Shown piece after piece: positions 5,561 to 7,540 of a stretch of DNA of 7,540 bases. Each line of letters starts with the position of its first letter. The first letter of the stretch is position 1. Position numbers and translations under genes: made by a program. The notes beneath the pieces are model-generated. The model saw only the letters and a list, made by a program, of their open reading frames with translations. It made no database searches and was not told where the DNA came from. Source of the DNA: Anaerolineae bacterium (GTDB lineage: Bacteria; Chloroflexota; Anaerolineae; Epilineales; JAHCIE01); NCBI GenBank assembly GCA_026129385.1, contig JAHCIE010000157.1:1-7540 (forward strand). Reading direction: 5' to 3'.

Positions 5561-5596
5561 GCCTACAGGGGCGAGGTCACCCTCGCCCCTGTAGGC
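5561..5596. repeat. Perfect 16-bp inverted repeat (large hairpin)
   Basis: GCCTACAGGGGCGAGG (5561-5576) and CCTCGCCCCTGTAGGC (5581-5596) pair without mismatch around a 4-nt loop (TCAC). It lies between the ppdK stop (5648) and the lipoprotein start (5537). It could end ppdK transcripts, but the minus-strand tail is TTGTCAGG rather than a T-run. The perfect arms with CAGGGGCGAGG cores also resemble dispersed palindromic intergenic repeats of bacterial genomes. I can see only one copy here, so that remains a guess. Confidence 0.7.
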
Positions 5597-5647
5597 CGCG
5601 TGACGATTGAGTCGCGCCGGGGTGAGCGCGGCAGGTGCGGTCAGACC

Positions 5648-7540
5648 CTACTTGTCGCGGGTCTTATCACCCAGGGCGGCCTGCGCGGCAGCCAGGCGGG
5701 CGATCGGCACACGATAGGGCGAGCACGACACGTAGTTGAGGCCGGTCTTGTAGCAGAACTTCACCGACTCCGGCTCACCACCATGCTCACCGCAGATGCC
5801 GACCTCCAGGTCGGGGCGAGTCTCGCGGCCCAGCCTCACGCCCATCTCAACCAGCTTACCGACGCCCTTCTGATCCAGCACCTGGAAGGGGTCGTCCTTC
5901 AGCATCTTGCGCTCGACGTACAGCGGCAGGAAGCGGCCCGCGTCGTCGCGGCTGAGGCCGAAGGTCGTCTGGGTCAGGTCGTTCGTACCGTAGCTGAAGA
6001 ACTCGGCCTCCCTGGCGATCTCGTCAGCCAGCAGCGCGGCGCGCGGCAGCTCGATCATGGTGCCCACCATGTAGTGCAACTGCTCGCCACTGTCCACCTG
6101 GATCTTCTCGGCGATGGCGCGCACCTTCGACGCCTGGTCCTGCAACTCGTTCAGGTCACCTACCAGGGGGATCATGACTTCGGGGATGACCTTGACGCCC
6201 TGCTTCTGCACCTCAGCGGCAGCGCCGAAGATGGCCGTCGCCTGCATCTCGGTGATCTCCGGGTAGATGATACCCAGGCGGCAGCCCCGGAAGCCCAACA
6301 TCGGGTTGAACTCGGCCAACGCCTCGATCGTGCCGTGCAGCTTCTCGAAGGACATGCCCATCTTCTCAGCCAGCTCGTGCTGCTCCTTCGCCTCGTGGGG
6401 CAAGAACTCATGGAGCGGCGGGTCGATGGTACGGACGATGACAGGGTAGCCGTCCATCTCCTTATAGATACCGACGAAGTCGGCCTTCTGCATCTCAGCC
6501 AGTTGCGCCAGCGCGCCCAGATAGAGTTTACGTGGCTCCTGAATCTGCTGCTCCAGCTCGGCGATACGGGCATCATCCTTCGCCGCCGTGGCCGCGTTGA
6601 TCTCGCGCTCCAGCCGCTTGTAGTCCAGGCCTGCGATGATCATCTGGCGCACCGAGTCGATGCGGTCGCCACCGAAGAACATATGCTCCGTGCGGCACAG
6701 GCCGATGCCCTCCGCGCCGAACTCGCGCGCCACGCGGGCATCGCGGGGAACGTCGGCGTTGGCGCGCACGCCCATGGTGCGGAACTCATCCACCCACGTC
6801 ATGAACTCCGCGAAGTCCCCCGACAAGCTGGCCTCGACGAGCGGAGCCTGGCCCAGGATGACCTGGCCCGTCGAGCCGTCGATAGTCACCCAATCGCCTT
6901 CCTTGACCACGGCCCCGTTGGCGTTAAACTGCTTGTTCTTATAATCCACGCGGATATCACCCGCGCCCGCCACGCACGGCTTGCCCATGCCGCGCGCCAC
7001 CACAGCCGCGTGGCTGGTCATGCCACCGCGCGCCGTCAGGAACGCCTGCGACACCTCCATGCCGTGGAAGTCCTCAGGGGCGGTCTCGGTGCGAACCAGG
7101 ATAACCTTGTGGCCGTCCTGGGTCCACCGCACAGCCTCGTCAGGGTCGAAGACGACCTGGCCACTGGCCGCGCCGGGGCTGGCCGGCAAGCCGGTCGTCA
7201 GCACCTGGATCTTCGCCTTGGGGTCGATGCGCGGGTGCAGCAGCTGATCCAGCGCGCCCGGCTCCACGCGCAGCACGGCGTCCCGCTTGGAAATCAAACC
7301 CTCGTGAACGTGGTCGACAGCGATCTTGACGGCCGCCGGGCCGGTGCGCTTGCCCGTGCGCGTCTGAAGCATGTAGAGCTTGCCGCGCTCGATGGTGAAC
7401 TCCAGGTCCTGCACGTCCTTGTAGTACTTCTCCAGCCGCTCGCCGTAGGACTTAAACTCCTCGTACGCCTCCGGCATCTCCTGGGCCAGGTCGTCGAGCG
7501 TGCGCGGGGTGCGCACCCCCGCCACCACGTCCTCACCCTG
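5648..7540 (-). CDS. ppdK: Pyruvate, phosphate dikinase, C-terminal ~630 residues (5' end beyond window)
   Basis: PPDK interconverts pyruvate + ATP + Pi and phosphoenolpyruvate + AMP + PPi in the cytoplasm, serving gluconeogenesis or PPi-linked glycolysis. The frame is open to base 7540, where it reads QGEDVVAGVRTP, an internal family motif, so about 280 N-terminal residues of the nucleotide-binding domain are missing; the GTG at 7528 is not a start. In window numbering, MLQTRTGKRTG (57-67) ends the ATP-grasp part. GGMTSHAAVVARGMGKPCVA (172-191) carries the phosphohistidine (His177). The PEP/pyruvate barrel follows, with GLCRTEHMFF (281-290), DPPLHEFLPH, FNPMLGFRGCRLG, GTMIELPRAAL, FSYGTNDLTQTTFG and GICGEHGGEPES, which holds the catalytic Cys (about 583). 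SCSPYRVPIARLAAAQAAL closes the protein. A charged insert of about 30 residues lies in the barrel at about 303-335. The partner motifs of PPDK are all present, so activity is expected. Confidence 0.97.
   Translation of the reverse strand, partial: QGEDVVAGVRTPRTLDDLAQEMPEAYEEFKSYGERLEKYYKDVQDLEFTIERGKLYMLQTRTGKRTGPAAVKIAVDHVHEGLISKRDAVLRVEPGALDQLLHPRIDPKAKIQVLTTGLPASPGAASGQVVFDPDEAVRWTQDGHKVILVRTETAPEDFHGMEVSQAFLTARGGMTSHAAVVARGMGKPCVAGAGDIRVDYKNKQFNANGAVVKEGDWVTIDGSTGQVILGQAPLVEASLSGDFAEFMTWVDEFRTMGVRANADVPRDARVAREFGAEGIGLCRTEHMFFGGDRIDSVRQMIIAGLDYKRLEREINAATAAKDDARIAELEQQIQEPRKLYLGALAQLAEMQKADFVGIYKEMDGYPVIVRTIDPPLHEFLPHEAKEQHELAEKMGMSFEKLHGTIEALAEFNPMLGFRGCRLGIIYPEITEMQATAIFGAAAEVQKQGVKVIPEVMIPLVGDLNELQDQASKVRAIAEKIQVDSGEQLHYMVGTMIELPRAALLADEIAREAEFFSYGTNDLTQTTFGLSRDDAGRFLPLYVERKMLKDDPFQVLDQKGVGKLVEMGVRLGRETRPDLEVGICGEHGGEPESVKFCYKTGLNYVSCSPYRVPIARLAAAQAALGDKTRDK

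Overview
This 7.5-kb, GC-rich window holds seven protein genes in three blocks. Nearly all coding sequence is ordinary bacterial housekeeping; I found no CRISPR array, transposase, phage gene, tRNA or rRNA. The host is a high-GC bacterium. The mix (complex I genes, twin FemAB-family transferases, a cyclophilin lipoprotein beside a second cyclophilin, PPDK) would fit a Chloroflexota/Anaerolineae-type genome, but that is a gestalt guess, not a proof.

Left block, minus strand (1-1023): nuoA is followed directly by nuoH, which runs off the left edge. Both encode membrane subunits of respiratory complex I. A near-consensus sigma70 promoter for nuoA lies at 1106-1134.

Centre block, plus strand (1070-4172): a consensus TATAAT promoter drives two tandem FemAB/FemX-like aminoacyltransferases. 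They overlap by one base (TGATG), share a run of 30 identical residues, and probably make or edit the peptidoglycan cross-bridge. After 130 bp comes a class I SAM-dependent methyltransferase-like gene with a membrane-like C-terminal half. Its best start is a GTG behind a good Shine-Dalgarno. The nuoA and FemAB promoters are interleaved, so their predicted transcripts overlap at the 5' ends.

The convergent junction (4173-4375) carries a long hairpin that could terminate transcription from both sides. It also holds a small palindrome and a possible minus-strand relic of another methyltransferase C-terminus.

Right block, minus strand (4376-7540): pyruvate phosphate dikinase (PPDK; C-terminal ~70% present), then a perfect 16-bp-stem hairpin, then two cyclophilin-type prolyl isomerases. 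The first is a lipoprotein starting at TTG; the second has no signal peptide and is spaced 13 bp behind it. The second carries what looks like a pair of compensating frameshifts that scramble 13-14 residues of the cyclophilin core.

The points most worth a second look are that double frameshift, the interleaved promoters, the FemAB duplication, the large intergenic hairpin and the nuoA-nuoH adjacency.
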